Part shown: positions 33,822 to 42,712 of the stretch, piece by piece | Numbering within the stretch: the stretch's first letter is position 1 | Layout: each line of letters begins with the position of its first letter | Assembly: GCF_900113865.1 (NCBI RefSeq) | Contig: NZ_FOQY01000008.1 | Coordinates: 186,001-250,000 of the forward strand | DNA from: Streptosporangium canum | GTDB lineage: Bacteria; Actinomycetota; Actinomycetes; Streptosporangiales; Streptosporangiaceae | Length of the DNA: 64,000 nucleotides | Direction: 5' to 3' | Translations under genes and position numbers: made by a program | The notes under the pieces: generated by a model | The model's database searches: none | Told to the model about the DNA's origin: nothing | Seen by the model: the letters and a program-made list of their open reading frames with translations, nothing else

Positions 33822-34867
33822 GCCAGGTCCTCCTCCAGGGTCCTGCCCATCGTCGACAGCCGCACCGGAGAGCCCCGGAGCGCCTCGTGGAGCCCGTCCA
33901 CGGCCACCGCCACCAGCTCGTGACGGGCGGCCAGCGGCTCGGACTGCTCGGCCACCCGCCTGCCGAACTCGCCCGGCAGCTCCGGCACGACGACCTGGGC
34001 CGGGGCCAGGGCGACCCGGCCGTAGGCGGTCAGCGAGTGGTGGGAGACGCCGATGTGGCGCTCACGCCGGTCGCCCTCGCTGACCCGCAGCGCCGCGACC
34101 GGGCGTCCCCCCAGGACGGCGACGGCGTTGACCGCCTCGCCGGCCGAGACGCCGGAGAAGCCCCAGCGGGTGCCGGTGCCCAGGTTGCCCGGCCCCTGGG
34201 TGACGATCGCCACGTCGGCGCCCAGGACGTGCCGGGCCGCCAGCAGGCCCGTGTGCGGCGTCACGGCCTCCACGTCGCCGCCGAAGGCCTGGCCCACCGT
34301 GACCACCCCGCCCAGCCAGCCGGCCTCCCGGAGCTGGGCGCACGACATGGAGAACCAGGCGGGCAGCGCCCCGCCGTCGAGCATCACGTAGGCGACCCGG
34401 GGGATCCCCGTCTCCGCCGCCCCGGCCCGCGGCCCCGGGGGGCGCGAGCCGTACAGGCCGCAGAGGATCGCCGGGAGCGCCGAGTGCAGGTCGGCGACGA
34501 TCACCGGCATGCCGTCCAGGGAGTCGGCCTCGCGCAGCGCCTCGTGGAAGGGGGAGTCCTGCTCGTCCGCGCCGAGCACGGTGGTCTGCAAGGGGGTGTA
34601 ACGTGCCTTCACCAGGTGTCCGGGGCCTTGCGGATCTTCTGGTAAACGGTCGGGGAGCGCCACCACCATGGCGTAACCTCCCGTACCGAGACCCATCGCG
34701 AGCGCGGTCGTGTTGAGCAGCACCACGTCACCGGGCTCCGGACGTCCCACCAGGGCGGGATAGGCCAGCGCACGCGCGCTGCCGTCCTCGGTGGTGACGT
34801 CGAGTTCCACCGCCCCCGGCCACTCGCGCCGGATCCGTACGACCTCGCCCCTGCGCCATCTGATCAC
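33767..34867 (-). CDS. DUF3866 family protein
   Basis: A 366-residue protein of a family found in actinobacteria and some Firmicutes, with no established activity. Visible conserved blocks are the N-terminal IRWRRGEVVRI, VLLNTTALAMGLGTGGYAMVVA, GMPVIVADLHSALPAI, YVMLDGGALPAWFS, VTQGPGNLGTGTRWGFSGV and SVSHHSLTAYGR-like HIGVSHHSLT. There is no signal peptide or membrane helix. The GTG start is chosen to match these blocks; a much longer open frame upstream is antisense to pafB. It faces away from pafB with a 57-bp divergent gap, so they may share a promoter region. Neighbour conservation with pafB suggests, but does not show, a linked role. Confidence 0.85.
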   Translation of the reverse strand: MIRWRRGEVVRIRREWPGAVELDVTTEDGSARALAYPALVGRPEPGDVVLLNTTALAMGLGTGGYAMVVALPDRLPEDPQGPGHLVKARYTPLQTTVLGADEQDSPFHEALREADSLDGMPVIVADLHSALPAILCGLYGSRPPGPRAGAAETGIPRVAYVMLDGGALPAWFSMSCAQLREAGWLGGVVTVGQAFGGDVEAVTPHTGLLAARHVLGADVAIVTQGPGNLGTGTRWGFSGVSAGEAVNAVAVLGGRPVAALRVSEGDRRERHIGVSHHSLTAYGRVALAPAQVVVPELPGEFGRRVAEQSEPLAARHELVAVAVDGLHEALRGSPVRLSTMGRTLEEDLAYFLASAAAGRHAASLLS

Positions 34868-34924
34868 GCGGGGAAGAGTAGCGTCACCTGGACGTAGAGT
34901 CACTTGAACAGGGAGGGAGGCCGG

Positions 34925-35881
34925 ATGTCGCGCCGGAAGACCGAGCGGTTGCTGAACCTTGTGATCTGCCTGCTGGCCACGCGGCGGCCGCTCAGCGCCG
35001 AGCACATCCGCCAGGCGGTGCCCGGCTACGACGCCGCCAACGACGAGGCCTTCCAGCGGATGTTCGAGCGTGACAAGAACGAGCTGCGGGAGATCGGCAT
35101 CCCGATCGAGGTCCACAAGGACCCGTGGGAGGAGGATCCGGGCTACCGGATCGTCCCGCAGGCCTACGAGCTGCCCGAGATCACCCTGGAGCCCGACGAG
35201 GCGGCCGTGGTGGGCCTGGCGGCCCAGGTGTGGCAGCGGGCCAGCCTGGCCGAGGCGGCCAGCGGGGCGCTGCTGAAGCTGCGCGCCGGGGGAGTGGAGA
35301 CCGACGAGGCGGGCGGGATGCTCGGCAGCGCGCTGGAGCTGCGGGTCGACACCCAGGACCCGGCCTTCCCCGCGCTCTGGGAGGCCGTGCGCGACCGGCG
35401 CGTGGTCCGCTTCGCCTACCGGGCGGCGGCCAGCGAGAGCGTGCTGACCCGCACGGTGGAGCCGTGGGGCGTGGTCAGCCGCCGCGGCCGGTGGTACGTG
35501 GTGGGCCACGACCGCGACCGTGACGCGGCCCGGGCGTTCCGGCTCAGCCGGATCAGCGGCCCGGTCACCCCGGTGGGCCGCCCGGGGACGGTGGTGGTGC
35601 CCGAGGGCGTCGACATCAGATCGATGGTCGGCTACCGCGAGGAGCCGGTCCAGGAGCGCACCGCCCTCATCCGGGTCCGCGAGGGCACCTGCCAGGGGCT
35701 GCGCCAGGTGGCGCGGGCCGTACGGCCCGGAACCGGCGGGTGGGACGAGCTGGACGTCGACTTCACCGACCCCGGGCGGCTGGCCGGATGGGTCGTCGGC
35801 TTCGCCGCCGACGCCGAGGTGGTCGGACCGCCGGACGCCCGCGACGCCGTGATCTGCCGTCTGAAGGGGGTCCTGGCGTGA
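34925..35881 (+). CDS. pafB: WYL-domain transcriptional regulator PafB
   Basis: A DNA-binding protein that, with PafC, activates DNA-damage genes independently of LexA in mycobacteria. 318 residues. The N-terminal DeoR-like winged helix (SRRKTERLLNLVICLL; HIRQAVPGYD) is followed by a WYL domain with VVRFAYR, VEPWGVVSRRGRWYVVGHD and a C-terminal WCX segment (ELDVDFTDPGRLAGWVVGF). The ATG follows GGGAGG. It is followed by pafC after about 97 bp; in mycobacteria the two form a heterodimer. Confidence 0.95.
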   Translation: MSRRKTERLLNLVICLLATRRPLSAEHIRQAVPGYDAANDEAFQRMFERDKNELREIGIPIEVHKDPWEEDPGYRIVPQAYELPEITLEPDEAAVVGLAAQVWQRASLAEAASGALLKLRAGGVETDEAGGMLGSALELRVDTQDPAFPALWEAVRDRRVVRFAYRAAASESVLTRTVEPWGVVSRRGRWYVVGHDRDRDAARAFRLSRISGPVTPVGRPGTVVVPEGVDIRSMVGYREEPVQERTALIRVREGTCQGLRQVARAVRPGTGGWDELDVDFTDPGRLAGWVVGFAADAEVVGPPDARDAVICRLKGVLA

Positions 35882-35978
35882 CGGGCAGGGGAGCAGCGGA
35901 GGCCGGGCGGGGGCCGGGCCCGGCGAGGACGTGGCAAGTGAGCGAGCGGGGCGTCGCCGACGCGGAGTGGAGCGGAGC

Positions 35979-36935
35979 ATGAGCACGGCCGACCGGTTGC
36001 CCAGGCTGCTGGCACTGGTGCCCTACCTGATGTCGCACCCCGGGGCCCAGGTGCCCGAGGTGGCGAAGATCTTCGGGCTCAGCGAGAAGCAGCTCATCGA
36101 CGACCTGCAACTGGTGTGGATGTGCGGGCTGCCCGGCCACACCCCCGGCGACCTGATCGACGTGTCATGGGACGGCGGCGAGATCGTCATCGACAACGCC
36201 GACACCATCGCCCGCCCGCTGCGGCTGGGCGTCGACGAGGCCAGCGCGCTGCTGGTGGCCCTGCGGATGCTCGCCGAGATGCCCGAGTTCGGCGAGCGCG
36301 ACGCGCTGGCCCGGGTCATCGCCAAGTTCGAGCAGGCGTCGGTGGAGGGCGCGGCCGCGGTCAGCAGCCAGGTCGCGGTCGAGGTGGACGCCACGCCCGA
36401 CGCGCTGCCCACCGTGAACGAGGCGCTGCGGCGCGGCAGGCGGCTGTCGCTGCGCTACTACGTGCCGGGCCGCGACGAGGTGACCCCGCGCGAGGTCGAC
36501 CCGATGCGCCTGGTCGTGGTGGACGGCCGCTCCTACCTGTCGGGCTGGTGCTACCGGGCCGAGGCGGTGCGGCTGTTCCGGCTGGACCGGATGATCACCG
36601 TCGAGGTGCTCGACGTGGCCGCCGATCCGCCCGCCGGCGCGGTGCCCGACGAGGTCACCTCCGGGGTGTTCCGGCCCTCTCCGACAGACGAGCTGGTGGA
36701 GCTGGAGCTGACCCCGGCGGGCCGCTGGGTCGCCGAATACTACCCGTGCGAGCAGGTGGAGGAGCTCGGCGAGGGCCGCCTGCGGGTGGCGCTGCGGGCG
36801 CGCGACCAGGGCTGGCTGGTACGGCTGGCGCTGCGCCTGGGCGACACCGGGCGGGTGCTCTCCCCGGACTCGCTGGCGGCGAGCGTGCGGGAGGCCGCGA
36901 CGTCGGCGTTGAATCGTTACGAGTCGGTTTCCTGA
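35979..36935 (+). CDS. pafC: WYL-domain transcriptional regulator PafC
   Basis: Partner of PafB, 318 residues, with the same architecture: a winged helix (RLPRLLALVPYLMSHPGAQVPEVAKIFG), a WYL domain (LSLRYYVPGRDEVTPREVDPM, DGRSYLSGWCYRAEAVRLFRLDRM) and a C-terminal WCX domain. The ATG at 35979 has GCGGAG before it; the frame is open further upstream without conserved residues. In many actinobacteria pafB and pafC are adjacent, sometimes fused. Confidence 0.95.
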   Translation: MSTADRLPRLLALVPYLMSHPGAQVPEVAKIFGLSEKQLIDDLQLVWMCGLPGHTPGDLIDVSWDGGEIVIDNADTIARPLRLGVDEASALLVALRMLAEMPEFGERDALARVIAKFEQASVEGAAAVSSQVAVEVDATPDALPTVNEALRRGRRLSLRYYVPGRDEVTPREVDPMRLVVVDGRSYLSGWCYRAEAVRLFRLDRMITVEVLDVAADPPAGAVPDEVTSGVFRPSPTDELVELELTPAGRWVAEYYPCEQVEELGEGRLRVALRARDQGWLVRLALRLGDTGRVLSPDSLAASVREAATSALNRYESVS

Positions 36936-36958
36936 CGTCCAGGTTAAGATCTCACGAC

Positions 36959-37147
36959 ATGAGCTGGATCTTCGCCGCGGTCGCGCTGGCCACCACCGGA
37001 CTGGTCGTCCTCGGTTTCCTGGGGGTCCGCGTGCTGCTGGCGGCCCGGGAGCTGGGCCGGGAGGTGGACAGGACCCGGCGGCGGCTGGAGCCGGCACATA
37101 CCCTGTTCAGGGGGCAGGCCGGGACAATACGGGTTCCGAAGGGATGA
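36959..37147 (+). CDS. Small single-helix membrane protein between pafC and tatA
   Basis: 62 residues: one N-terminal helix (about 2-28, MSWIFAAVALATTGLVVLGF) and a basic cytosolic tail (AARELGREVDRTRRRLEPA). The ATG starts 23 bases after the pafC stop. Similar short membrane proteins occupy this place in related genomes (recalled, not searched). No function is known. Confidence 0.7.
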   Translation: MSWIFAAVALATTGLVVLGFLGVRVLLAARELGREVDRTRRRLEPAHTLFRGQAGTIRVPKG

Positions 37148-37213
37148 GTCTGTGCCCCGGGGAGCGTACGATCGGGATCAGAGATTGCATGTCGCTCGGC
37201 TTAAGGATGTGTC

Positions 37214-37537
37214 ATGCCCAACCTGGGACCCACTGAGCTGATCATCATCGGGTTGATCCTGGTGCTGCTGTTCGGTGCCAAGAAACTGCCCGACGCCGCT
37301 CGCGGACTGGGCCGGTCGCTGCGCATTTTCAAGGCGGAGACCTCCAAGCTCCGCGACGACGACGACGCCGACGCCCCGACGGCCACGGTCGTCCAGGCGC
37401 AGCCCCAGCCCGCGGCCCCGGCCCCGCAGCCGCTCACCACCGCGGCGCCCGCGCCGTCGGCGGAGGAGCAGGCCCGCGCCCTGGAGGAGCAGGCCGCCAG
37501 GCTGCGCGCTCAGGCGGGTGCTCCGAAGCCTCAGTAG
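37214..37537 (+). CDS. tatA: Sec-independent protein translocase TatA
   Basis: The pore-forming subunit for export of folded twin-arginine proteins. 107 residues: an N-terminal helix ([19 protein letters not shown]), hinge and amphipathic helix ([20 protein letters not shown]), then an acidic and a Pro/Ala/Gln-rich tail. The F-G-A-K-K-L-P-D block is diagnostic. tatC follows after 48 bp. TatB is not encoded here. Confidence 0.97.
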   Translation: MPNLGPTELIIIGLILVLLFGAKKLPDAARGLGRSLRIFKAETSKLRDDDDADAPTATVVQAQPQPAAPAPQPLTTAAPAPSAEEQARALEEQAARLRAQAGAPKPQ

Positions 37538-37585
37538 GCTTCAGTCCGCCTCTGATCACTTCACCTCTCGGACCGGGATTCGCGA

Positions 37586-38482
37586 ATGGCGCTGCTGAAA
37601 TGGCCCAAGCCGGGCCAGAACGGGTCGGTGTCCACCGATTCGGCCGAGGGGCGCATGCCGCTCATGGAGCATCTCCGTGAGCTGCGCAACCGGTTGGTGA
37701 TCGTCCTGCTCGCCATGGTCGTGGGCATCATCGTGGGGTTCGTCTTCTTCGACCCCATCTGGACCTTCATCACCGAGCCCTACTGCAGCCTGCCCGTCTC
37801 GCACCTGCTGCGGGAGGGCGAGTGCACGTTCGCCATCCGCGGAGTCTTCGAGGCCTTCTTCGTCAACCTGAAGGTCGCGGCGATGTTCGCGATGGTGCTC
37901 TCCTCGCCGGTGTGGCTGTACCAGATCTGGGCCTTCGTGACCCCCGGCCTGTACCGCAACGAGAAGCGCTACTCGATCTCGTTCCTCGCCCTGGCGATCC
38001 CGCTGTTCCTGGCCGGCGCCGCGCTGGCCTACTTCATCATGGACACCGGTCTGGCGATCCTGCTCGGCTTCGCGCCCACCAACGCGATCCCGCTGCTGGA
38101 GATGGACGACTACCTGAGCTACGCGCTGGTGATGCTCATCATCTTCGGTGTCTCCTTCGAGCTGCCGCTGCTGATGGTGTTCCTGAACGTGATCGGCGTC
38201 CTGCCGCGTGCGACGGTGGCCAAGCACCGCCGCATGGTCATCTTCATCATGTTCCTCTTCGCCGCGCTCGCCACCCCGAGCACCGACCCGTTCTCGATGA
38301 TCGCGCTGGCCATCCCCATGGTCGTGCTGTTCGCCCTCGCCGAGGGGTTCATGTATCTACGGGAGCGCAGGGCGCCGAAGGGCGAGGACTTCTCCCACCT
38401 GTCGGATGACGAGGCGTCCCCGCTCGCGGAGGATCTTTCTCCTCTCGATTTGAACACGACGGATACTGATCCGATCAAATAG
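37586..38482 (+). CDS. tatC: Sec-independent protein translocase TatC
   Basis: The receptor subunit that binds the twin-arginine signal. 298 residues with six membrane helices. Family blocks are MPLMEHLRELRNRLVI, FEAFFVNLKVAAMFAMVLSSP, YQIWAFVTPGLYRNEKR and the late LIIFGVSFELPLLMVFLN. The Ser/Asp-rich C-terminal tail is cytosolic. It lies directly behind tatA, as in M. tuberculosis Rv2094c-Rv2093c. Confidence 0.98.
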   Translation: MALLKWPKPGQNGSVSTDSAEGRMPLMEHLRELRNRLVIVLLAMVVGIIVGFVFFDPIWTFITEPYCSLPVSHLLREGECTFAIRGVFEAFFVNLKVAAMFAMVLSSPVWLYQIWAFVTPGLYRNEKRYSISFLALAIPLFLAGAALAYFIMDTGLAILLGFAPTNAIPLLEMDDYLSYALVMLIIFGVSFELPLLMVFLNVIGVLPRATVAKHRRMVIFIMFLFAALATPSTDPFSMIALAIPMVVLFALAEGFMYLRERRAPKGEDFSHLSDDEASPLAEDLSPLDLNTTDTDPIK

Positions 38483-38499
38483 GCGATAAGTTCCGGTCT

Positions 38500-39375
38500 G
38501 TGCCCGGAGAGATCGCTGTTCTCGTCAACCCCCTCGCCCGCGGCGGCCGCTCGCGAGGCCTGCTCGCTCCGGTGCTCAACAGGCTCCGGCAGGGGGGCTC
38601 CGAGGTCTCGGTGATCGTCGGGGAGTCGGCGGACGACGCTCTGGAACGCGCCTGCACCGCTGTCGCCGAGGGCCCCGAGGCGCTGGTGGCCTTCGGCGGG
38701 GACGGCCTGGTCCACCTGGCGGTCCAGGCGGTCGCCGGGACCGACGTCCCGCTGGGCATCATCCCCGCCGGGACCGGCAACGACATCGCCGGCGCGCTCG
38801 GCCTGCCGAAGAAGGACACCCTCGCCGCCGCCGACGTCGTGCTCAGGGCCGAGGTCCGCACGATCGACGCCGCGAAGATCGGCAAGGACGAGTGGTTCGC
38901 CGGGGTGGTCTCCTGCGGCTTCGACTCCCGCGTCAACGAGCGGGCCAACCGGATGTCCTGGCCGCCCGGCATGGCGAAGTACCTGCTCGCGCTGGCCGAG
39001 GAGCTCTGCTCCTTCCGGCCGATCCCGTTCCGGCTGGAACTCGACGGAGAGGTGATCGAGCGCGAGGCCATGCTGATCGCGGTCGGCAACACCCGCTCCT
39101 ACGGCGCCGGGATGCGGGTATGCCCGGACGCCCTCCCCGACGACGGCCTGCTGGACGTGACGATCCTCGGGGCGGTGCCCAGGGGGGAGTTCCTGCGCGC
39201 CTTCCCCCGCGTCTACAAGGGGTCCCACGCGGGTCACCCCGCCGTCACCATGCGCCGCGCCCGCCGGGTCACCCTGGAGGCCCCCGGCGCGATCGTCTAC
39301 GCCGACGGCGAGCGGGTCGGGCCCGCCCCGCTCACCTGCGAGATCGTCCCGGGCTCGCTGCGCGTGCTCGCCTGA
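38500..39375 (+). CDS. Diacylglycerol kinase-like lipid kinase
   Basis: A DgkB/YegS-type kinase of 291 residues that phosphorylates a lipid such as diacylglycerol. The nucleotide site shows IAVLVNPLARGGRS, the G-G-D-G motif in LVAFGGDGLVHLA, and PAGTGNDIAGALG. The C-terminal beta-sandwich includes VGNTRSYGAGMRVCPDAL and DGLLDVTIL. The start is GTG, 17 bp after tatC, so it is probably co-transcribed. The exact lipid is not readable. Confidence 0.9.
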   Translation: MPGEIAVLVNPLARGGRSRGLLAPVLNRLRQGGSEVSVIVGESADDALERACTAVAEGPEALVAFGGDGLVHLAVQAVAGTDVPLGIIPAGTGNDIAGALGLPKKDTLAAADVVLRAEVRTIDAAKIGKDEWFAGVVSCGFDSRVNERANRMSWPPGMAKYLLALAEELCSFRPIPFRLELDGEVIEREAMLIAVGNTRSYGAGMRVCPDALPDDGLLDVTILGAVPRGEFLRAFPRVYKGSHAGHPAVTMRRARRVTLEAPGAIVYADGERVGPAPLTCEIVPGSLRVLA

Positions 39376-39515
39376 GCGGCCCCGCGCCGTCCCCGCGGCC
39401 CGGCCCCCGGTCCCCTGGCGCCGCCCCCGCGGCCCGGATCGCGTCCTTGGCGATCACTTGACGCGTTGCGTACTCGGGGGCGGACCGGAATCCCGATATC
39501 GGTAGGGTGGAGGGT

Positions 39516-42245
39516 ATGACGACCCCAGCGGAACGCTACGCTGCTTTCCGTCAGAGCCAGGCTGACAGCGGGCCGGCACTGACCTCGTTCCGCGGTCTGT
39601 ACGACTTCGATCTGGATGACTTCCAGCTGGACGCCTGCCGGGCGCTGGAGGCGGGCGACGGAGTCCTCGTGGCCGCCCCGACCGGATCCGGCAAGACCGT
39701 CGTGGGTGAGTTCGCGGTCCACCTCGCGCTGGAGCAGGGCCGCAAGTGCTTCTACACCACCCCGATCAAGGCGCTGTCCAACCAGAAGTACAACGACCTG
39801 GTCAGACGGTACGGCGCGGCCAATGTCGGCCTGCTCACCGGCGACAACAGCATCAACGGCGACGCCCCGATCGTCATCATGACGACCGAGGTCCTGCGCA
39901 ACATGCTCTACGCCGGGTCCGGCACCCTGGCGGGCCTCGGATTCGTCGTCATGGACGAGGTGCACTACCTGGCCGACCGGTTCCGCGGCGCGGTCTGGGA
40001 AGAAGTGATCATCCATCTGCCCGAGTCGGTGCGGCTGGTCGCCCTCTCGGCCACGGTCAGCAACGCCGAGGAGTTCGGCGAGTGGATGGGTGAGGTCCGC
40101 GGCGACACCAGCGTCATCGTCGACGAGCACCGCCCGGTCCCGCTCTGGCAGCACATGCTCGTCGGCAACCGCCTGTACGACCTGTTCGTGGCGGACGAGG
40201 ACGGCCGGCGGCCGCAGGTCAACCCCCACCTGATGCGGATCGCCAAGGACGAGGAGCGTCAGTCGTACGGCAGGGGCCGCCGCGGCTACTCCCGCCCGCG
40301 CAGGGCCGCCCCGCCCGACCGGGCGGCGGCCATCGAGCGCCTCGACGCCGGCGGCCTGCTCCCGGCGATCACCTTCATCTTCTCCCGCGCCGGCTGCGAC
40401 GCGGCCGTCATGCAGTGCCTGCACACCGGCATCCGGCTCACCACCGACGCCGAACGCCACCAGATCCGGCAGATCGTCGACGAGCGCACCGCGCACCTGC
40501 CGGACGAGGATCTGGCCGTGCTGGGCTACCTCGAATGGCGCGACGGCCTCGAGCGCGGCCTGGCCGCCCACCACGCGGGCATGCTCCCGGCCTTCAAGGA
40601 GGTCGTCGAGGAGCTGTTCACCCGCAACCTGGTCAAGGCCGTGTTCGCCACCGAGACCCTGGCGCTGGGCATCAACATGCCCGCCCGATCCGTGGTGATC
40701 GAGAAGCTCGACAAGTGGAACGGCGAGACCCACGCCGACCTCACGCCCGGCGAATACACCCAGCTCACCGGTAGGGCCGGGCGGCGCGGCATCGACGTGG
40801 AGGGCCACGCGGTCGTCCAGTGGCAGCCGGGCATGGACCCGCTGCAGGTCGCGGGGCTGGCCAGCACCCGCACCTACCCGCTGCGCTCCAGCTTCCGCCC
40901 CTCCTACAACATGGCGGTCAACCTGGTCGGCCAGGTGGGCAGGGAACGCGCCAGGACGCTCCTGGAGTCCTCCTTCGCCCAGTTCCAGGCCGACCGGGCC
41001 GTGGTGGGCATCGCCAAGCAGGTGCGCCGCGCAGAGGAGGCCCTGGAGGGCTACCGCGAGGCGATGACCTGCCACCTGGGCGACTTCGAGGAGTACGCCG
41101 CGATGCGCAGGGCGCTGTCCGACCGGGAGGCCGAGCTGTCACGCCAGCGCGGCGCGGCCCGCAGGGCGCAGGCGCTGCGCTCGCTGGAGGTGCTCAAGCC
41201 GGGTGACATCATCCGTATCCCGGGCGGGCGCCGCGCCGGTCTGGCGGTCGTCCTCGACCCCGGTCTCAACTCCCGGGGAGAGGGGCCCGCCCCGCTGGTG
41301 CTGACCATCGGCAAGCAGGTCAAGAAGCTGTCGCCGGCCGACTTCCCGGTCCCGGTGGAGCCGGTCGAGCATCTGCGCATCCCGAAGAACTTCAACGCGC
41401 GCTCGCCGAAGGAGCGGGCCAACCTGGTCGCCTCCGTCCACGCCAAGATCGGCGACCGTGACTTCGGCAAGCCGGCCAGGGCACGCGACCACGCGGCCGA
41501 GGACGACGAGATCAACCGCCTGCGCAAGGGGATCCGCCAGCACCCCTGCCACGGCTGCGACGAGCGCGAGGACCACGCCCGCTGGGCCGAGCGCTACTAC
41601 AAGCTGCTGCGCGAGACCGAGGGACTGCGCCGCCGGGTCGAGGGCCGCTCCCACGTCATCGCCCGCACCTTCGACAAGGTCTGCGGGGTGCTCGACCAGC
41701 TCGGCTACCTGGAGGGCGAGAGCGTCACCGCCGAGGGCCGCCGCCTGGCCCAGCTCTACACCGAGCTGGACCTGCTCACCGCCGAGTGCCTGCGCGCCGG
41801 GCTCTGGGAGGAGCTGGACCCGGCCGAGCTGGCCGCCGTCGTGTCCTCGCTGGTCTTCGAGTCCAGGCAGGCTGACGACGCCCGCCAGCCGAGGATCCCG
41901 GCGGGCGGCGTGCAGAAGGCGCTGGGGGACATGGTCAGGCTCTGGGGCGAGCTGGAGTCGATCGAGGGCGACCACGGCCTGTCCTTCATCAGGGAGCCCG
42001 ACTTCGGGTTCGCCTGGGCGGCCTTCCGCTGGGCCAAGGGCCAGAACCTGGACGCCGTGCTGAGGGACGGGGTCAACGGGGCCGAGCTGGCCGCCGGCGA
42101 CTTCGTCCGCTGGATCAAGCAGCTGCTCGACCTGCTCGGCCAGATCTCCGACGCCGCTCCCAGGAGCAGCAAGGTCAAGCAGAACGCCGGCAAGGCGATG
42201 GACGCGCTCCGGCGCGGGGTGGTGGCTTACTCCTCCCTCAGCTGA
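39516..42245 (+). CDS. helY: Ski2/Mtr4-like DEAD/DEAH RNA helicase HelY
   Basis: A large ATP-dependent helicase of 909 residues, linked to RNA turnover. Walker A APTGSGKT (about 54-61), DEVH box VVMDEVHYLADRFRG, motif III LSATVSN, and the C-terminal RecA motifs ATETLALGINMPARSVV and QLTGRAGRRGID. An SH3-like insertion (KPGDIIRIPGGRRAGLAVV) and the C-terminal DSHCT helical domain follow. The ATG at 39516 is chosen; a GTG three codons earlier is also in frame. A TAGGGT box just upstream suggests a short or absent leader. It follows tatA-tatC and the lipid kinase, matching M. tuberculosis Rv2092c. Confidence 0.96.
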   Translation: MTTPAERYAAFRQSQADSGPALTSFRGLYDFDLDDFQLDACRALEAGDGVLVAAPTGSGKTVVGEFAVHLALEQGRKCFYTTPIKALSNQKYNDLVRRYGAANVGLLTGDNSINGDAPIVIMTTEVLRNMLYAGSGTLAGLGFVVMDEVHYLADRFRGAVWEEVIIHLPESVRLVALSATVSNAEEFGEWMGEVRGDTSVIVDEHRPVPLWQHMLVGNRLYDLFVADEDGRRPQVNPHLMRIAKDEERQSYGRGRRGYSRPRRAAPPDRAAAIERLDAGGLLPAITFIFSRAGCDAAVMQCLHTGIRLTTDAERHQIRQIVDERTAHLPDEDLAVLGYLEWRDGLERGLAAHHAGMLPAFKEVVEELFTRNLVKAVFATETLALGINMPARSVVIEKLDKWNGETHADLTPGEYTQLTGRAGRRGIDVEGHAVVQWQPGMDPLQVAGLASTRTYPLRSSFRPSYNMAVNLVGQVGRERARTLLESSFAQFQADRAVVGIAKQVRRAEEALEGYREAMTCHLGDFEEYAAMRRALSDREAELSRQRGAARRAQALRSLEVLKPGDIIRIPGGRRAGLAVVLDPGLNSRGEGPAPLVLTIGKQVKKLSPADFPVPVEPVEHLRIPKNFNARSPKERANLVASVHAKIGDRDFGKPARARDHAAEDDEINRLRKGIRQHPCHGCDEREDHARWAERYYKLLRETEGLRRRVEGRSHVIARTFDKVCGVLDQLGYLEGESVTAEGRRLAQLYTELDLLTAECLRAGLWEELDPAELAAVVSSLVFESRQADDARQPRIPAGGVQKALGDMVRLWGELESIEGDHGLSFIREPDFGFAWAAFRWAKGQNLDAVLRDGVNGAELAAGDFVRWIKQLLDLLGQISDAAPRSSKVKQNAGKAMDALRRGVVAYSSLS

Positions 42246-42473
42246 GAGCCCGCCGTCCCCGCCTCCCTCCACGCGGGACCGGCGGCCCTGCCGTCTCGCC
42301 CCCGTGGCGTCCCTCGGGCCGGGAGGTCCGCCGGACCGGCCGGTTAACTGACCGCCCGGTCAATACCTTGTGACGGTTGGTGCGCGCAACGTAACCTCGC
42401 GGGCTGTTTCCCAGGTGATCGCGGTGGACATCCCTATGGCGAACCCTTTGGATCCCTGCCCAGGGAGGTAGGA

Positions 42474-42641
42474 ATGTTCGCCCTCGCCGCAGCATTGCTG
42501 TTCGTCCTCGCACTGATCTTCCAGCTCGCCGGTGTGGCCGTCGGCAGCGTCGTGACCGTCACCACGCTCGCCCTCGCGGGACTGGTCGCCGTCGCGCTGC
42601 ACCTGGCGGGTGTCGGCGCAGGCTGGAGCCTGAAGAAGTAA
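42474..42641 (+). CDS. 55-residue two-helix membrane protein
   Basis: A short gene with good signals: GGAGG (42464-42468) five bases before the ATG, and a terminator after the TAA. The product is almost wholly hydrophobic: helix 1 about 2-24 (LAAALLFVLALIFQLAGVAV), helix 2 about 27-47, then a short tail WSLKK. It is below the size most gene callers favour. I know of no function. It lies between helY and the convergent RNB nuclease gene, with 228 bp upstream for its own promoter. Confidence 0.75.
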   Translation: MFALAAALLFVLALIFQLAGVAVGSVVTVTTLALAGLVAVALHLAGVGAGWSLKK

Positions 42642-42660
42642 AAGCCGTCCTCCCGCGGCT

Positions 42661-42693
42661 GAGGCCGCGCCCGAGCCCCCCGGGCGCGGCCTC
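42661..42693. terminator. Bidirectional hairpin terminator
   Basis: A 13-bp perfect stem GAGGCCGCGCCCG (42661-42673) with 42681-42693, loop of 7 bases, between the converging 55-residue protein gene and the RNB nuclease gene. Confidence 0.75.
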
Positions 42694-42712
42694 CCCGCGT
42701 GTCCGGAGCCGA

